Assembly (NCBI RefSeq): GCF_002797875.1
Contig: NZ_PGFC01000003.1
Location: 1-64,000, forward strand
Length of the DNA: 64,000 nt
Direction of reading: 5' to 3'
Origin: Pseudoscardovia suis
GTDB lineage: Bacteria > Actinomycetota > Actinomycetes > Actinomycetales > Bifidobacteriaceae
Part shown: in pieces, positions 18,317 to 27,958 of the stretch
Layout: the number at the start of each line of letters is the position of its first letter
Position numbering within the stretch: position 1 is the first letter of the stretch
Notes under the pieces: generated by a model
Told to the model about the DNA's origin: nothing
Database searches by the model: none
The model's input: only the letters and a program-made list of their open reading frames with translations
Made by a program: the position numbers and the translations under genes

Positions 18317-19927
18317 TCACCGCGATGTCACATTGCGAATCGCCGGAATGCGCCGCGCCTCATAGCACACGACTCCGCACGCTCCCATGCAGCAGATCAG
18401 CGAACTGCCGCCGGAGCTGAGGAACGGCAATGGCAGGCCAGTGACGGGGAACATCTCCACCACGACGGCGATATTGATGACCGCCTGGGGGATGATCCAG
18501 AAGAACACGGCGATGAGCGTGAGGCTGCCCACGACATGCGGATGGTTGAGCGCCATGATGACAAGGCACCAGCCCATGAGCGCGAACAGCAGGATGACGA
18601 ACAAGGCTCCCACGAATCCCAATTCCTCGCCGATGACCGCGAAGATGAAATCACTTTCGGCTTCCGGCAGGTAGTTCCATTTCTCATAGGAATTGCCCAG
18701 CCCCACGCCGCCGATACCGCCGGTGCTCAATGCATAGATGCCATGGATGACCTGATAGCAATTGCCCTGCAGGTCCGCGTCGGAAGCGGTGCATCCCTGG
18801 AACAGCATCTTGATACGGCTGATGCGGCTGGTGTTCAAGAACAGGGCGAACGTTCCCAAGACGACGATGGCGACAGCACCTACCTTGATCATCTTCCCCG
18901 GGATGCCTCCTGCGATCAGCACACCGAGGACGATGGTGATGAGGATGAGGCATGTGCCCATGTCCCTGGACACCCAGAAGACAAATCCAATCACCGCGAA
19001 AGACGCGACAAGCGGAACGAGCCAATTGATCAGATTGGAACGGTCGCGCGAGCGCTGCGCGTTGAAAACAAAAAGCGGCAGGACCGTGCACAAGGCAAGC
19101 TTGAGCAACTCCGCGGGCTGGAATTGCACACCGGCGATGGCAAGCCAGCTCTTGTTGCCCTGATACTCGACGCCGAAGATCATCAGGCCCAGCTGAGACA
19201 GCACAGCAATCGCCGCAAAGAACAGAACAACGACGCGATGGCCGTTTTTGATGTGACGACCGTGGAAGTTGATCATGAACAGCACCATCAACAGCAAGCC
19301 CAAGGCGATGAACTTGAGCTGCTCAAGCACCGCCGCGATAGGTGATTCACCTGCGGTGACGAGTTCCACGCTGGAGCTGGAATACACCATGACCAGGCCA
19401 AGCAGCGTAAGGGCCACGGCCGATGCGACGAAACCGAAATAGCAGTACACGGGATTGAGGAGGAACCTCCATCCGGTGTAATGCGACGTGGAGATCGCCG
19501 GAGTCTGGGCATCGTCCACATTGTCGAACGAATGTCTGACCACACACTGCGCGCGGCGCATCCATGATGCGGATGGGTCCGCGTCAGGCTTATAGGTGCT
19601 GCGCTGTGCCGCGTCTCCGCGCAGATTCACGCTACTGCCGCTGGCATCTTCCACAGCATCCGTTCGATCCGCGACACGTACACGGGGCCGCGGTGAGCTC
19701 CGCTTGGCAACCCGATGGTCGCGGTCGTCCAAGCGGCGTTTGCGCCGAGGAGCCGAGGCTGGGGTATCATCTGCCAAGCCTCGCCTCATGCGGTCGTATT
19801 CGGGCGAACCGAATTGCGGAGCGCGACGGCGCTGATCCGCCTCATCATCCCTGCCGCCACGTGAATTCACAGTGCGGCGTGGAGCATGATCCGCGCCTTG
19901 GGAATCGTCGCGCACATCACGCGCCAT
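18317..19927 (-). CDS. ftsW: Lipid II polymerase / division protein FtsW
   Basis: SEDS-family membrane glycosyltransferase that polymerises lipid II at the septum with FtsI. About ten membrane segments follow a long, charged, probably disordered N-terminus (about 150 residues, Arg/Asp-rich), longer than in most FtsW. Family signatures include [56 protein letters not shown] and the C-terminal [17 protein letters not shown] at 19927 lies inside the end of murD (11-bp overlap), so translation is probably coupled. Confidence 0.95.
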   Translation of the reverse strand: MARDVRDDSQGADHAPRRTVNSRGGRDDEADQRRRAPQFGSPEYDRMRRGLADDTPASAPRRKRRLDDRDHRVAKRSSPRPRVRVADRTDAVEDASGSSVNLRGDAAQRSTYKPDADPSASWMRRAQCVVRHSFDNVDDAQTPAISTSHYTGWRFLLNPVYCYFGFVASAVALTLLGLVMVYSSSSVELVTAGESPIAAVLEQLKFIALGLLLMVLFMINFHGRHIKNGHRVVVLFFAAIAVLSQLGLMIFGVEYQGNKSWLAIAGVQFQPAELLKLALCTVLPLFVFNAQRSRDRSNLINWLVPLVASFAVIGFVFWVSRDMGTCLILITIVLGVLIAGGIPGKMIKVGAVAIVVLGTFALFLNTSRISRIKMLFQGCTASDADLQGNCYQVIHGIYALSTGGIGGVGLGNSYEKWNYLPEAESDFIFAVIGEELGFVGALFVILLFALMGWCLVIMALNHPHVVGSLTLIAVFFWIIPQAVINIAVVVEMFPVTGLPLPFLSSGGSSLICCMGACGVVCYEARRIPAIRNVTSR

Positions 19928-21422
19928 GCGCTTTCACCCACCCTTGCGCCGCGGTGGCGAACTTCTCGCCACGGTCGGCATATGAAACGAATTGGTCCAT
20001 CGATGCGCATGCTGGCGCCATGAGCACCACGTCACCGGGCTGTGCGATGCGGGCGGCTTCCTCCACGGCGCGTTCCATGACCGTGTCACGTGGCTCGGGG
20101 TCGATGAACGTCACGGGGATGTCCGGCGCCTGCGAGGCGAAAGCCTCGCGCATCGGCTGCTGATCCACGCCGATGATGACCGCGGCCTTGATCGTGTGCG
20201 CTTGGTCTCGCACCAAGTCCTCGAAGCGGGAGCCTTTGGCCAGGCCGCCGGCGATCCACACGACGGACTTGGGGGCATAGCTTGACAGCGACGCGTGCGC
20301 GGCGTGAGCGTTCGTCGCCTTCGAATCATCGACGAAGCGGATGTCTCCCTCGCCGGTGTGGGCGCTTGCCACGAGCTGGATGCGATGCCCGCCGGGTTCG
20401 AATGCCTTGAGCGCCTGCAGCGCGGTAAAGGAATTGACGCCCATGCCACGGGTGAGCGCATACGCGCACAGTGCGTCTGCCAGCAGATGCGGGTACACAG
20501 TGCCATCCGGCTCCGTCAGATGCGTAAAGTCGGTGACGCGGATGAGGTTCTCATGCGCCTGCTCGCTGCGCAGCGCGGACCTGTCGCACACCCAGCCGTC
20601 CTTCACACCGATCTGCCCGTCGCCCGGCTCATGGAGGGTGAAGCCGATGCGCATGCAATCGGGGCCTGTGACGGCCTGCTTGGCGAGCCGCACGACATTG
20701 GGATCGTCGGCATTGTATACAAGCGCGCGCTTCACGCCACGGTAGACCTTCGACTTGTCGTACATGTAGTTGGCGAATCCGCCGTGCCAGTCAAGATGGT
20801 CGTCGGCGAGGTTCGTGATCGCGGCGCAGTCAAGCGCCAGCCCTTCGGTGAAATGCAACTGGAACGAGCTGAGCTCCACAGCGAGCGCATCATTGGTCGG
20901 CACGACAGCCGCCTGAGACACCGGCACGCCGATGTTGCCCACCGCCGGAGCCTTGAGACGTGCGGCGGTGAGGATGGCGGACACCATCTGCGTGGTGCTC
21001 GTCTTGCCGTTCGTGCCGGTGATGCCGATCCATGGCGCGGGGCGTCCCGTCGCATGGGTCGTGCAACGCAGCAGCCAGGCGAGCTCGACTTCGGAGATCA
21101 CGGGGATGGAGCGGGATTGCGCGGTGACGATGAAATCGGCTTCCGGATGGAACACCGGCGACGTGATGACCAGGCCGATCTCATCCCAGGCCACGGCGTC
21201 AGAACTCGAGTAGGTGGATTCCGCCGGGCCTTCGTCGAGGGTGACGACGCGATGCCCTTGTGCGGCGAGCACGTCGCGCGCCGACCTTCCGGACACGCCC
21301 AGTCCGGCGACGAGCGCCGCCAAGCCTTTCGAATCCAATGAGTCGAGCGCTTCCTGTGCCTGTTCGAGGGTGGCGTTCGGCGGGAAGTTCTTCGTTCCCT
21401 CGGCGGTAACGGTATCAGTCAT
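19917..21422 (-). CDS. murD: UDP-MurNAc-L-Ala--D-glutamate ligase
   Basis: Adds D-glutamate to UDP-MurNAc-L-alanine. N-terminal [19 protein letters not shown]-loop [31 protein letters not shown] and the C-terminal [15 protein letters not shown] are the expected Mur ligase motifs in order. Length 501 aa is slightly above usual. Start 21422 has GAGGAGC upstream. It is placed between mraY (35 bp upstream) and ftsW, as in most dcw clusters. Confidence 0.96.
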   Translation of the reverse strand: MTDTVTAEGTKNFPPNATLEQAQEALDSLDSKGLAALVAGLGVSGRSARDVLAAQGHRVVTLDEGPAESTYSSSDAVAWDEIGLVITSPVFHPEADFIVTAQSRSIPVISEVELAWLLRCTTHATGRPAPWIGITGTNGKTSTTQMVSAILTAARLKAPAVGNIGVPVSQAAVVPTNDALAVELSSFQLHFTEGLALDCAAITNLADDHLDWHGGFANYMYDKSKVYRGVKRALVYNADDPNVVRLAKQAVTGPDCMRIGFTLHEPGDGQIGVKDGWVCDRSALRSEQAHENLIRVTDFTHLTEPDGTVYPHLLADALCAYALTRGMGVNSFTALQALKAFEPGGHRIQLVASAHTGEGDIRFVDDSKATNAHAAHASLSSYAPKSVVWIAGGLAKGSRFEDLVRDQAHTIKAAVIIGVDQQPMREAFASQAPDIPVTFIDPEPRDTVMERAVEEAARIAQPGDVVLMAPACASMDQFVSYADRGEKFATAAQGWVKAHGA

Positions 21423-21457
21423 TGTTGATGCTCCTCTGTGGTTATGTCGTCAGTGGA

Positions 21458-22564
21458 TCACAGGACGTGCGGCGAGTGGACGAGCCAGTTGCTGTAGAAG
21501 CACAGCGCGCCCACTATCGCGAACATCATCTCGATCATCCAGAAACGCACCACGACTTTGCTTTCCGACCATCCGCACAATTCGAAATGATGGTGGATGG
21601 GCGCCATCTTGAATACGCGCTTGTGCCGCGTGTGGAACACGGAAATCTGGATGACGTCGCTCATGGCCTCGATGACGAACAGGCCGCCGATGATGACGGC
21701 GAGCAGCTCCGTGTGCGTGGCGATGGACAGCGCGGCGAAAAGACCGCCCAAGGCGAGGGACCCGGTGTCGCCCATGAAGATGAGCGCCGGGTTCGTGTTG
21801 TACCACAGGAACCCGAAGCATGCGGCGAAGGCGCAACCTGCGATGATCGCAAGGTCACCGGGGTCGCTCACCGAATAGGTCATGCCAGCCTGCGCAGCCA
21901 TGGGCGCCAGGTGCTTCGTCTCCCAGAACGCGATGAAAGCGTAAGCGACGAAGGCGATCATGGAATTGCCGGTGCACAAGCCATCCAGTCCGTCCGTGAG
22001 GTTGAATGCGTTCGTCCATGCAGCCAGCAGGAAGTTCACCCAGATAACATACAGCACGACCGCCGCGACCTTGCCCAGGCCTTCGAAAGAGATGAGGGTG
22101 TGCTCGATTCCCGTGATGCCCGGATGCGTGGCGGACAGGCCATCGCGCTGCGGCAGGCAGACCGCGATGATGGCGAAAACCGTGGCGATGAGGATCTGCC
22201 CGATGAGCTTGCCATGGATTGACAGGCCTTCGTTCTGCTTCTTACGCACCTTCGCGAAATCATCGATGAAGCCCAGCGCTCCCATCGCCACCATGACGAA
22301 CAACACGAACAACGCCGTAATGGAGTACGGCGCGCCTTGCGTCAGATGGCGGTAGATGGCGGACACAAGCCATCCGAGCACGATGGATAGCACGATGACG
22401 ACGCCTCCCATCGTGGGCGTGCCGCGCTTGACCAAGTGGGATTGCGGGCCGTCCTGGCGAATGTACTGTCCGTAATGCAGCCTGTGCACCACGCGGATCA
22501 TGATGGGCGTGCCGATGAGCACGCCGACCAGCGACACCACGAAACCGATGATGAATGCAATCAT
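21458..22564 (-). CDS. mraY: Phospho-MurNAc-pentapeptide transferase
   Basis: Integral membrane enzyme that moves phospho-MurNAc-pentapeptide to undecaprenyl phosphate, giving lipid I. Ten membrane segments are expected in 368 aa. The signatures PTMGG near residue 50, NLTDGLDGLCTG (catalytic Asp region), FMGDTGSLALGG and HHHFELCGWSE are present. Start 22564 has GAGGACA upstream. It lies between murF (84 bp upstream) and murD. Confidence 0.97.
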   Translation of the reverse strand: MIAFIIGFVVSLVGVLIGTPIMIRVVHRLHYGQYIRQDGPQSHLVKRGTPTMGGVVIVLSIVLGWLVSAIYRHLTQGAPYSITALFVLFVMVAMGALGFIDDFAKVRKKQNEGLSIHGKLIGQILIATVFAIIAVCLPQRDGLSATHPGITGIEHTLISFEGLGKVAAVVLYVIWVNFLLAAWTNAFNLTDGLDGLCTGNSMIAFVAYAFIAFWETKHLAPMAAQAGMTYSVSDPGDLAIIAGCAFAACFGFLWYNTNPALIFMGDTGSLALGGLFAALSIATHTELLAVIIGGLFVIEAMSDVIQISVFHTRHKRVFKMAPIHHHFELCGWSESKVVVRFWMIEMMFAIVGALCFYSNWLVHSPHVL

Positions 22565-22648
22565 GGATGTGTCCTCTTCCGCTTCTCGCGATTGTGTCCG
22601 CGCCCGGCACAGAGGCCGGCCGCAACTTCCAAGTGTTTCAATTATCCC

Positions 22649-24220
22649 CTATGCACGGTGCGCCGTCACGGGCGACCATTTCGCAGCAAGCGCCGAAAGT
22701 CCGGACGCGTGCGAGCCTTTGAGCAGCACAACGCTGCCCTGGTGCGCCTTGGCGAGCCGGGCGACTTCCTCGGCCGCCTGGTCGGCGGAATGCACGAACG
22801 CCACATCCATGCGGCTGTGGCCATCGGCCTGCTGTGCGCCTTGTGCCAGGCAGGAGGCGAGTCGATCGAGGTTGGCATCGGCATCGCTTCCCACCGCCAC
22901 GAGCGCGTCCACGCCCAGATGGGCGCAGTATGCGCCAATGTCACGGTGCTTGGCCTCATCATCGTCACCGAGCTCCAGCATGGAGCCCAGCACCGCCACG
23001 CGGAACGGGCGGTCGCGGCGATCGCCCGCATGCCATGCCGCAAGGCCGTCGAGACCTGCCTTCATGGAATCGGGGTTGGCGTTGAACGAATCGTCGATGA
23101 GCGTGAATGCCGCCGGCACGACCGGGGGCTCCACGGTGGAAACCGCCATGCGGTGCGGGCTAGCGGCGCCCTGGGTCTCCAGCACCTGCACGATGGCGTC
23201 GAAAGGCACCCCCACCGTCAAGGCGGCGCATGCAGCGGCGAGCGCGTTCATCACGTTATGCCTGCCGCGCAATGCGAGCGTCACGCGATGCTCGTGCCCC
23301 GGCGCGACGAGGGTGAAGCTGGGGTGGTCCGTGTCGTCGACCTCGATGTCGCGCGCCCGCACATCGCACGTGTTGTTGGCTTCGTCAACGCCGAACCAGC
23401 GCACGGTGCGAGCCTGCGTCATGTCTGCCATCGTGGCGACGCGCGGATCGTCGGCGTTGAGCACGGCCACGCCATCGGTGGTCAGGGCCTGCACGATCTC
23501 GGCTTTAGCACGCCGGATGTTTTCGACGGAGCCGAATCCGCCCAGATGCGCGACGCCCACCTTCAGCACCACCGACACGTCCGGCGGCACGATGGAGGTC
23601 AGGTAACGGATCTCCCCCATTGCCGAGGCTCCCATTTCGGCGACGAGATACCGCGTGTCCTCCCCGACCTGCGTTGCCGTCAGGGGCAGGCCGATCTCAT
23701 TGTTGAACGAGCCGACCGGAGCCACCGTGCGCCCTTGGGTGCGGAGCATGGCGGCAAGAAGATCCTTCGTCGTCGTCTTGCCCACGGAACCGGTGATGCC
23801 CACCACCGTGAACGGATGGGGCGCGGCCGGATCGAATGGACCTGCGATGGCGGGTTTGCTACTCTCGTCGCGGCTAGCGGAATCATCGCCTTCGTCAGCG
23901 GCCACCGCAAAGCTGCGACGCAAGGCGACGTTGGCCTTCGCCACACGCCCCAACGCCGCCACGGTGTCGTCCACGACGATCTGCGGCACATCCACGTCCA
24001 CTTCATGGTTCACCAGTGCTGCCGTGGCGCCCGCCTTGGCCGCCTGCGCCACGAAATCGTGACCGTCGACGCGTTCCCCGCGGATCGCCACGAATAGGCT
24101 TCCCTGCCGTGCCTGGCGCGAATCCGTGCATACGGATGTCACGACGCCCTGCGCCCCGTCCGCATGCGCCACAGCCCCTTGCACAGCCTGGGCGAGCTCG
24201 CCCACCGTCATATCCATCAT
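22649..24220 (-). CDS. murF: UDP-MurNAc-tripeptide--D-Ala-D-Ala ligase
   Basis: Adds the D-Ala-D-Ala dipeptide to the muramyl tripeptide. An N-terminal Mur domain (DSRQARQGSLFVAIRGERVDGHDF) is followed by the P-loop GITGSVGKTTTKDLLAAML, then NNEIGLPLT, EMGASAMGEI and the C-domain with IDDSFNANPDSMKAGL. Length 523 aa. Three in-frame ATGs lie at the start; 24220 is reported, with AGGAAGG about 12 bases upstream, and 24211 is possible. A Ser/Asp-rich insert of about 25 residues precedes the P-loop. Confidence 0.95.
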   Translation of the reverse strand: MMDMTVGELAQAVQGAVAHADGAQGVVTSVCTDSRQARQGSLFVAIRGERVDGHDFVAQAAKAGATAALVNHEVDVDVPQIVVDDTVAALGRVAKANVALRRSFAVAADEGDDSASRDESSKPAIAGPFDPAAPHPFTVVGITGSVGKTTTKDLLAAMLRTQGRTVAPVGSFNNEIGLPLTATQVGEDTRYLVAEMGASAMGEIRYLTSIVPPDVSVVLKVGVAHLGGFGSVENIRRAKAEIVQALTTDGVAVLNADDPRVATMADMTQARTVRWFGVDEANNTCDVRARDIEVDDTDHPSFTLVAPGHEHRVTLALRGRHNVMNALAAACAALTVGVPFDAIVQVLETQGAASPHRMAVSTVEPPVVPAAFTLIDDSFNANPDSMKAGLDGLAAWHAGDRRDRPFRVAVLGSMLELGDDDEAKHRDIGAYCAHLGVDALVAVGSDADANLDRLASCLAQGAQQADGHSRMDVAFVHSADQAAEEVARLAKAHQGSVVLLKGSHASGLSALAAKWSPVTAHRA

Positions 24221-24300
24221 CTGGAATGTCCGCCTTCCTCATTGACGCCGGCGTTGATACCGGCGCGAGTGTCTTGTAAAGTCCTAAAGTCCGTGGTCTG

Positions 24301-25200
24301 TCAGGCGAAGTCCTGCACGACGCGCAACGCATTGCGAATACCGGATTTCTTGATTCCCGCCTGCATGACCATCGCCACCGCTATCGACAGTTCGCTGATG
24401 CCGAGGTCGTCTCCGCTGGTCACGTTCTCGCGGGCGATCTCGTCGGAATCGCCGGTGCGTCCGGTGGCGTGCGTGTTTTCGGTTATCTGCGGGGCATAAT
24501 CCGCCAGCGCGGCGACCATCTCGTCATGCAAGGTGCGAGAGCCGTCCTTGGCGCCATGGTCGGTGAGTCCACACACATCGACGCTCACGCCTGCGAGTGA
24601 CCCCGGGGCGAGAGTGTCGCCGCTGGCATCAATGACGACGGACGTGGCGCCGTCCTCCACGGCGGAGACCAGCACGGATTCCACCTGCAGGCCGCCGATG
24701 GGATACGAAAACACAAGGTCACGTTCCAAGGAATACGAATTGCCCGCGCTGATCAGACCGACGGGATTGCCCAACACGTGCAACAGGTCCGCCAACGCCT
24801 CGGCAGATCCGGCGGATTGCGATCCGCTCACGGTGAAGATCGCCAGCTGATTTGCGGGGTTTCCCGCCATGCGCGCCGCCAACGATGACAGTTCCGTCGC
24901 ACTCGGGTCACCAAAAAGCAGGGGGATGTCCGGGTCCCCCGATGCATACGCAGGCTTGAGCGCCGAGGGAAGCAGCACTGCGTAGGCTCCGCGATCAGCT
25001 GCCGCCGTGATGACATCAGGCGTGACATGCATGCCTTTGCCCGCTATGAACAACGCGCCCGGGGTCACGGACTGCAGATCGTCAGCCAGCGATGTCACGG
25101 TGACCGGAGCGGCCTGTCCCGAGCCGATGTCAAGCCCAAGGATCCGCCCCAGGTCTCCGATTGTCGTGCGTTCCGTTGTCGATTCGCTTAACGAACCCAT
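24301..25200 (-). CDS. MurE-like protein lacking the ATP-binding loop and ligase C-domain
   Basis: It sits where murE belongs, between ftsI and murF. The N-terminal part resembles the MurE domain that holds the UMP moiety (VTSLADDLQSVTPGALFIAG, then ADRGAYAVLL). The central part follows MurE order, but the P-loop is replaced by FTVSGSQSAGSAEALADLL (no Gly-Lys-Thr), the MEVSSHAL motif reads VVIDASGDTLAPGS, and the DHLDFHG region reads GLTDHGAKDGS. The C-terminal domain is absent: 299 aa against about 480-520. Catalysis is therefore very unlikely. The frame is intact with AAGGAGC before ATG 25200, so it is a maintained gene rather than debris. A structural or regulatory role is an inference. 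Confidence 0.75.
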   Translation of the reverse strand: MGSLSESTTERTTIGDLGRILGLDIGSGQAAPVTVTSLADDLQSVTPGALFIAGKGMHVTPDVITAAADRGAYAVLLPSALKPAYASGDPDIPLLFGDPSATELSSLAARMAGNPANQLAIFTVSGSQSAGSAEALADLLHVLGNPVGLISAGNSYSLERDLVFSYPIGGLQVESVLVSAVEDGATSVVIDASGDTLAPGSLAGVSVDVCGLTDHGAKDGSRTLHDEMVAALADYAPQITENTHATGRTGDSDEIARENVTSGDDLGISELSIAVAMVMQAGIKKSGIRNALRVVQDFA

Positions 25201-25319
25201 CGCGCTGCTCCTTGCTGGTGATGCATGGCCTTGTGTCCGTGACGGGGATGGCGCTTGGCGCGGCATCCGCCTTCACCGAGCAATCCTACCGCGTCGTATC
25301 CACGACGGGCTTGCCCCAT

Positions 25320-25349
25320 GCGACGGCCATCCGTGCGACGGCCATCCGC
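25320..25349. repeat. 15-bp direct tandem repeat
   Basis: GCGACGGCCATCCG plus one variable base occurs twice in the 188-bp gap between ftsI and the MurE-like gene. Confidence 0.85.
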
Positions 25350-25388
25350 GCCCCTGCTATCACCGATGTGTGGCATTCCCATCGCGGC

Positions 25389-27275
25389 TCACCATTTCAC
25401 GGGAATCGCATCCGTGCGAGCCGGTGACTGCGGGACCTTGTATTTTTGCATGAGGAACTGGCCGATCTTCGCCGTCACCGGACCGGAAGTCCAGGCACCT
25501 TCGGTTCCCGCCGGGTCCTTCATGAACACGCTGACGACGAACTTGGGGTCGTTCGCCGGCAGTGCGATGATGTAGTCGGCGACGATGCTCGAAAGCGAGC
25601 CGTCATCGCCAGCCACCTGCGCGGTTCCGGACTTGGAGGCAAAACGGTAGCCGGGAATCGAATCCCATTTGTTGTCTTTTTCGGCGACGCTTTCCATGGC
25701 GTTGAGCGTGTTGGCGGCGGCGGATTCATCGACGACGCGTGTCGTTTCGTTGACGGAAGGCGTCACGTCCGTGCCATTGGCATCGGTGGCGGATTCGATG
25801 AGCGACTGCCCCAGGCGGACTCCCCCGTTGGCGATCGTGGCAACGACGTTCGTCATCTGCAATGCGGTGACCGCGTAGCCTTGACCGAACAGCACAACGT
25901 TCTGCGTGCGGCCGTCCCACTGGGAGTAGTCGCTGAGCAGACCGGAGGTGGCACCGGGGAAATTGATGCCTGAATCCTGGCCAATGCCGAACTTTCTGAG
26001 GTATTCATAACGCTTTTCCAACGAATACCCGCTCGATTCCATGATCGTGCCCACGTTGGAGGAATAGCACAGGATGCCGGCGCTCGTGAGGTGCCATACG
26101 GAGTGTGCCTCGGCGTCCTTGTATGTCTGGCCGTCCACGCTAATCGTGTTGGGTATCGTGAACTGGTTGGTCGGCTCCTGCAAGCCTTCCTGGTAGAGCG
26201 CCGCCGTGGTGATGACCTTGCCTGTTGAACCCGGTTCGAACGTCTGGGTCATCGCAAGCGATGCGGTTGTCTTGGCCTCGTCGCTGCCGGCCGTGATGTC
26301 CTGGCTGTCGGCAATGGCGAGGATCTTGCCAGTGGAGACCTCTTGCACGACGGCTACGCCCCATTTGGCTTTCTGGCTGGTCACGCCTTCCTTGAGGGCC
26401 TGCTCGACGTACCATTGCACATCGCTGTCTATCGTGAGTTTGACGGTGCCGCCGTTCAACGCCTGCGACGCGTCAGTCTGCGTGCCGGGGATCCGCTCGC
26501 CGGTCAGTGCCTGCTGATACGTGGTCGAGCCATCCTGACCTTGCAAGGCATCGTTCATCATGAGCTCGATACCGGCGACGCCCGTCCCTTCGTCGTCCAC
26601 GCCACCCAGCACGTCTCCCAGCAGCGTGCCATCGGGATACTGGCGCTGGGATGTGCTTTCGAAACCGATGACGGTGGAAAGATGGAGAGCCTCGACCTGT
26701 TGCTTGAGCTGAGGGGTGACGTTCTTTTGCAGCACGACGTACGAGCTGGTGCCGGCGAGTTCGCCGCCCAGCTCCATCTCGCTGACGCCCAGCAACGGGG
26801 CGAGCAGTTCCGCCACTGCCTCGACGCCCGTGGCATCAGGGTTCGATGTGCTGTCCATATTCTGGCAGATGGAGGAATTGGTGCCGGTGCATTTGACGGG
26901 TTTGAACGCCGCAGCGCCATTCTGGTCGGCATACATCGTGTAGCGTTCCACGGATTGCGCAAGCACCTGGCCGTTCGTGTCGACGATTTCGCCTCGGGTG
27001 CCGTGGGTCACGACGGTCACCGTGCGAGATGCCGTCGCCTGCTGTGCCACGGATGCCCCGCCGAGCTGGAAACCGGCGAGCCTGACCACGCAGAAAGTGG
27101 CATAGATTGCAATCAGCACGCAGACGACCACGACGCGCTTGAGCATGGAGTTCCATGGCAAATGCAAGAAACCGGATATCGAGCGGCGCGACGTGGCCTT
27201 GCGCCGGCCATGGGAATCCTGTGAATCCTGCGGATTGTGCGAGTCATGGGAACCGGTCATTGTCGACCTTGTCAT
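25389..27275 (-). CDS. ftsI: Septal peptidoglycan transpeptidase (PBP, FtsI type)
   Basis: Class B penicillin-binding protein that cross-links septal peptidoglycan. One membrane segment (RVVVVCVLIAIYATFCVVRL, about 47-66) is followed by a pedestal domain with GTRGEIVDTNGQVLA and the transpeptidase domain. The catalytic Ser is in FEPGSTGKVIT, SxN is CYSSNVGT and the KTG-like motif is FASKSGTAQV. Length 628 aa. ATG 27275 overlaps the upstream stop as ATGA; a second ATG at 27260 is also possible. Two extra Cys (KCTGTNSSICQ) in the pedestal could form a disulphide outside the cell. Confidence 0.94.
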   Translation of the reverse strand: MTRSTMTGSHDSHNPQDSQDSHGRRKATSRRSISGFLHLPWNSMLKRVVVVCVLIAIYATFCVVRLAGFQLGGASVAQQATASRTVTVVTHGTRGEIVDTNGQVLAQSVERYTMYADQNGAAAFKPVKCTGTNSSICQNMDSTSNPDATGVEAVAELLAPLLGVSEMELGGELAGTSSYVVLQKNVTPQLKQQVEALHLSTVIGFESTSQRQYPDGTLLGDVLGGVDDEGTGVAGIELMMNDALQGQDGSTTYQQALTGERIPGTQTDASQALNGGTVKLTIDSDVQWYVEQALKEGVTSQKAKWGVAVVQEVSTGKILAIADSQDITAGSDEAKTTASLAMTQTFEPGSTGKVITTAALYQEGLQEPTNQFTIPNTISVDGQTYKDAEAHSVWHLTSAGILCYSSNVGTIMESSGYSLEKRYEYLRKFGIGQDSGINFPGATSGLLSDYSQWDGRTQNVVLFGQGYAVTALQMTNVVATIANGGVRLGQSLIESATDANGTDVTPSVNETTRVVDESAAANTLNAMESVAEKDNKWDSIPGYRFASKSGTAQVAGDDGSLSSIVADYIIALPANDPKFVVSVFMKDPAGTEGAWTSGPVTAKIGQFLMQKYKVPQSPARTDAIPVKW

Positions 27276-27958
27276 TGCGCCTGCCCCTGCGCCGATGCAT
27301 CCGATGAGGCGTTGCCGGAATCCGTGGCGTCATGGGAGGCCGTCGACGATTGGCTACCCTGCCCCATGTCAAGGGTGACGGAACCGGAACCGGGCACCAT
27401 GCCCATTTGCGTCGCCTTGTTGGGAAGGTCTGCGTTGAGCTGTTCCAGCTGTAGTTCGTCCGCCTCCACATCCTGCTGCAGCTGCGAGATGTTCTGCTTC
27501 GTGGTGCTCAGCGTGAACGAATCCTCGATCATCAGCGTGCGCAGCGTCAATGCTCCGGACATCGACGCCACAAGAACCACGATGGCGATGACAACGCGCA
27601 GCATGGGCTTGCTCACATGCCGCGCCCACGAGGCCGGGGACGCGATGCGATGCTTCGTGGCGTCCGCCTCGTTGTCGATGACGCGCAGCGCCGGCCTGCT
27701 GGCGGTCTTGGACTGGCGGCGGCCGTCGGCATGCGAGTCGGGGCGGCGTTCCGGCTTGAGACGAGGCATTGCCGATCCCCTCGCCGCCATGGGGGCACGC
27801 ACGGCTCCATGTGCCGATGTGGCCGATGTGATGGATGACGAGGCTATGCGGCGCTGCGATTGGCGTGCCGCCGCCTCGGTGGCCCCGGACATATGCGCGG
27901 TGCCTCCATGCTGGCGTGCCTCAGAACGTGCAGGACGTGGTTGCGCTGCCGATGTCAT
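27272..27958 (-). CDS. ftsL: FtsL-like bitopic division protein
   Basis: Small membrane protein in the position of ftsL. A long, basic, disordered cytoplasmic part (about 1-115) is followed by one membrane segment (MLRVVIAIVVLVASMSGALTL, about 118-140), then a short predicted coiled coil (TKQNISQLQQDVEADELQLEQLNADLP) and a Gly/Ser/Asp-rich tail. FtsL is poorly conserved, so the name rests on topology and place between rsmH and ftsI. It overlaps both neighbours by 4 bp (ATGA), which fits tight co-translation. Confidence 0.75.
   Translation of the reverse strand: MTSAAQPRPARSEARQHGGTAHMSGATEAAARQSQRRIASSSITSATSAHGAVRAPMAARGSAMPRLKPERRPDSHADGRRQSKTASRPALRVIDNEADATKHRIASPASWARHVSKPMLRVVIAIVVLVASMSGALTLRTLMIEDSFTLSTTKQNISQLQQDVEADELQLEQLNADLPNKATQMGMVPGSGSVTLDMGQGSQSSTASHDATDSGNASSDASAQGQAQ

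Noticed and set aside
15467-24097. Very long + strand frames opposite murC, murD and murF
   Set aside because: They are antisense shadows caused by high GC at third codon positions; the minus-strand genes carry all family motifs.
24301-25200. Calling this gene murE
   Set aside because: The ATP loop and C-terminal ligase domain are absent, so the enzyme name would mislead.
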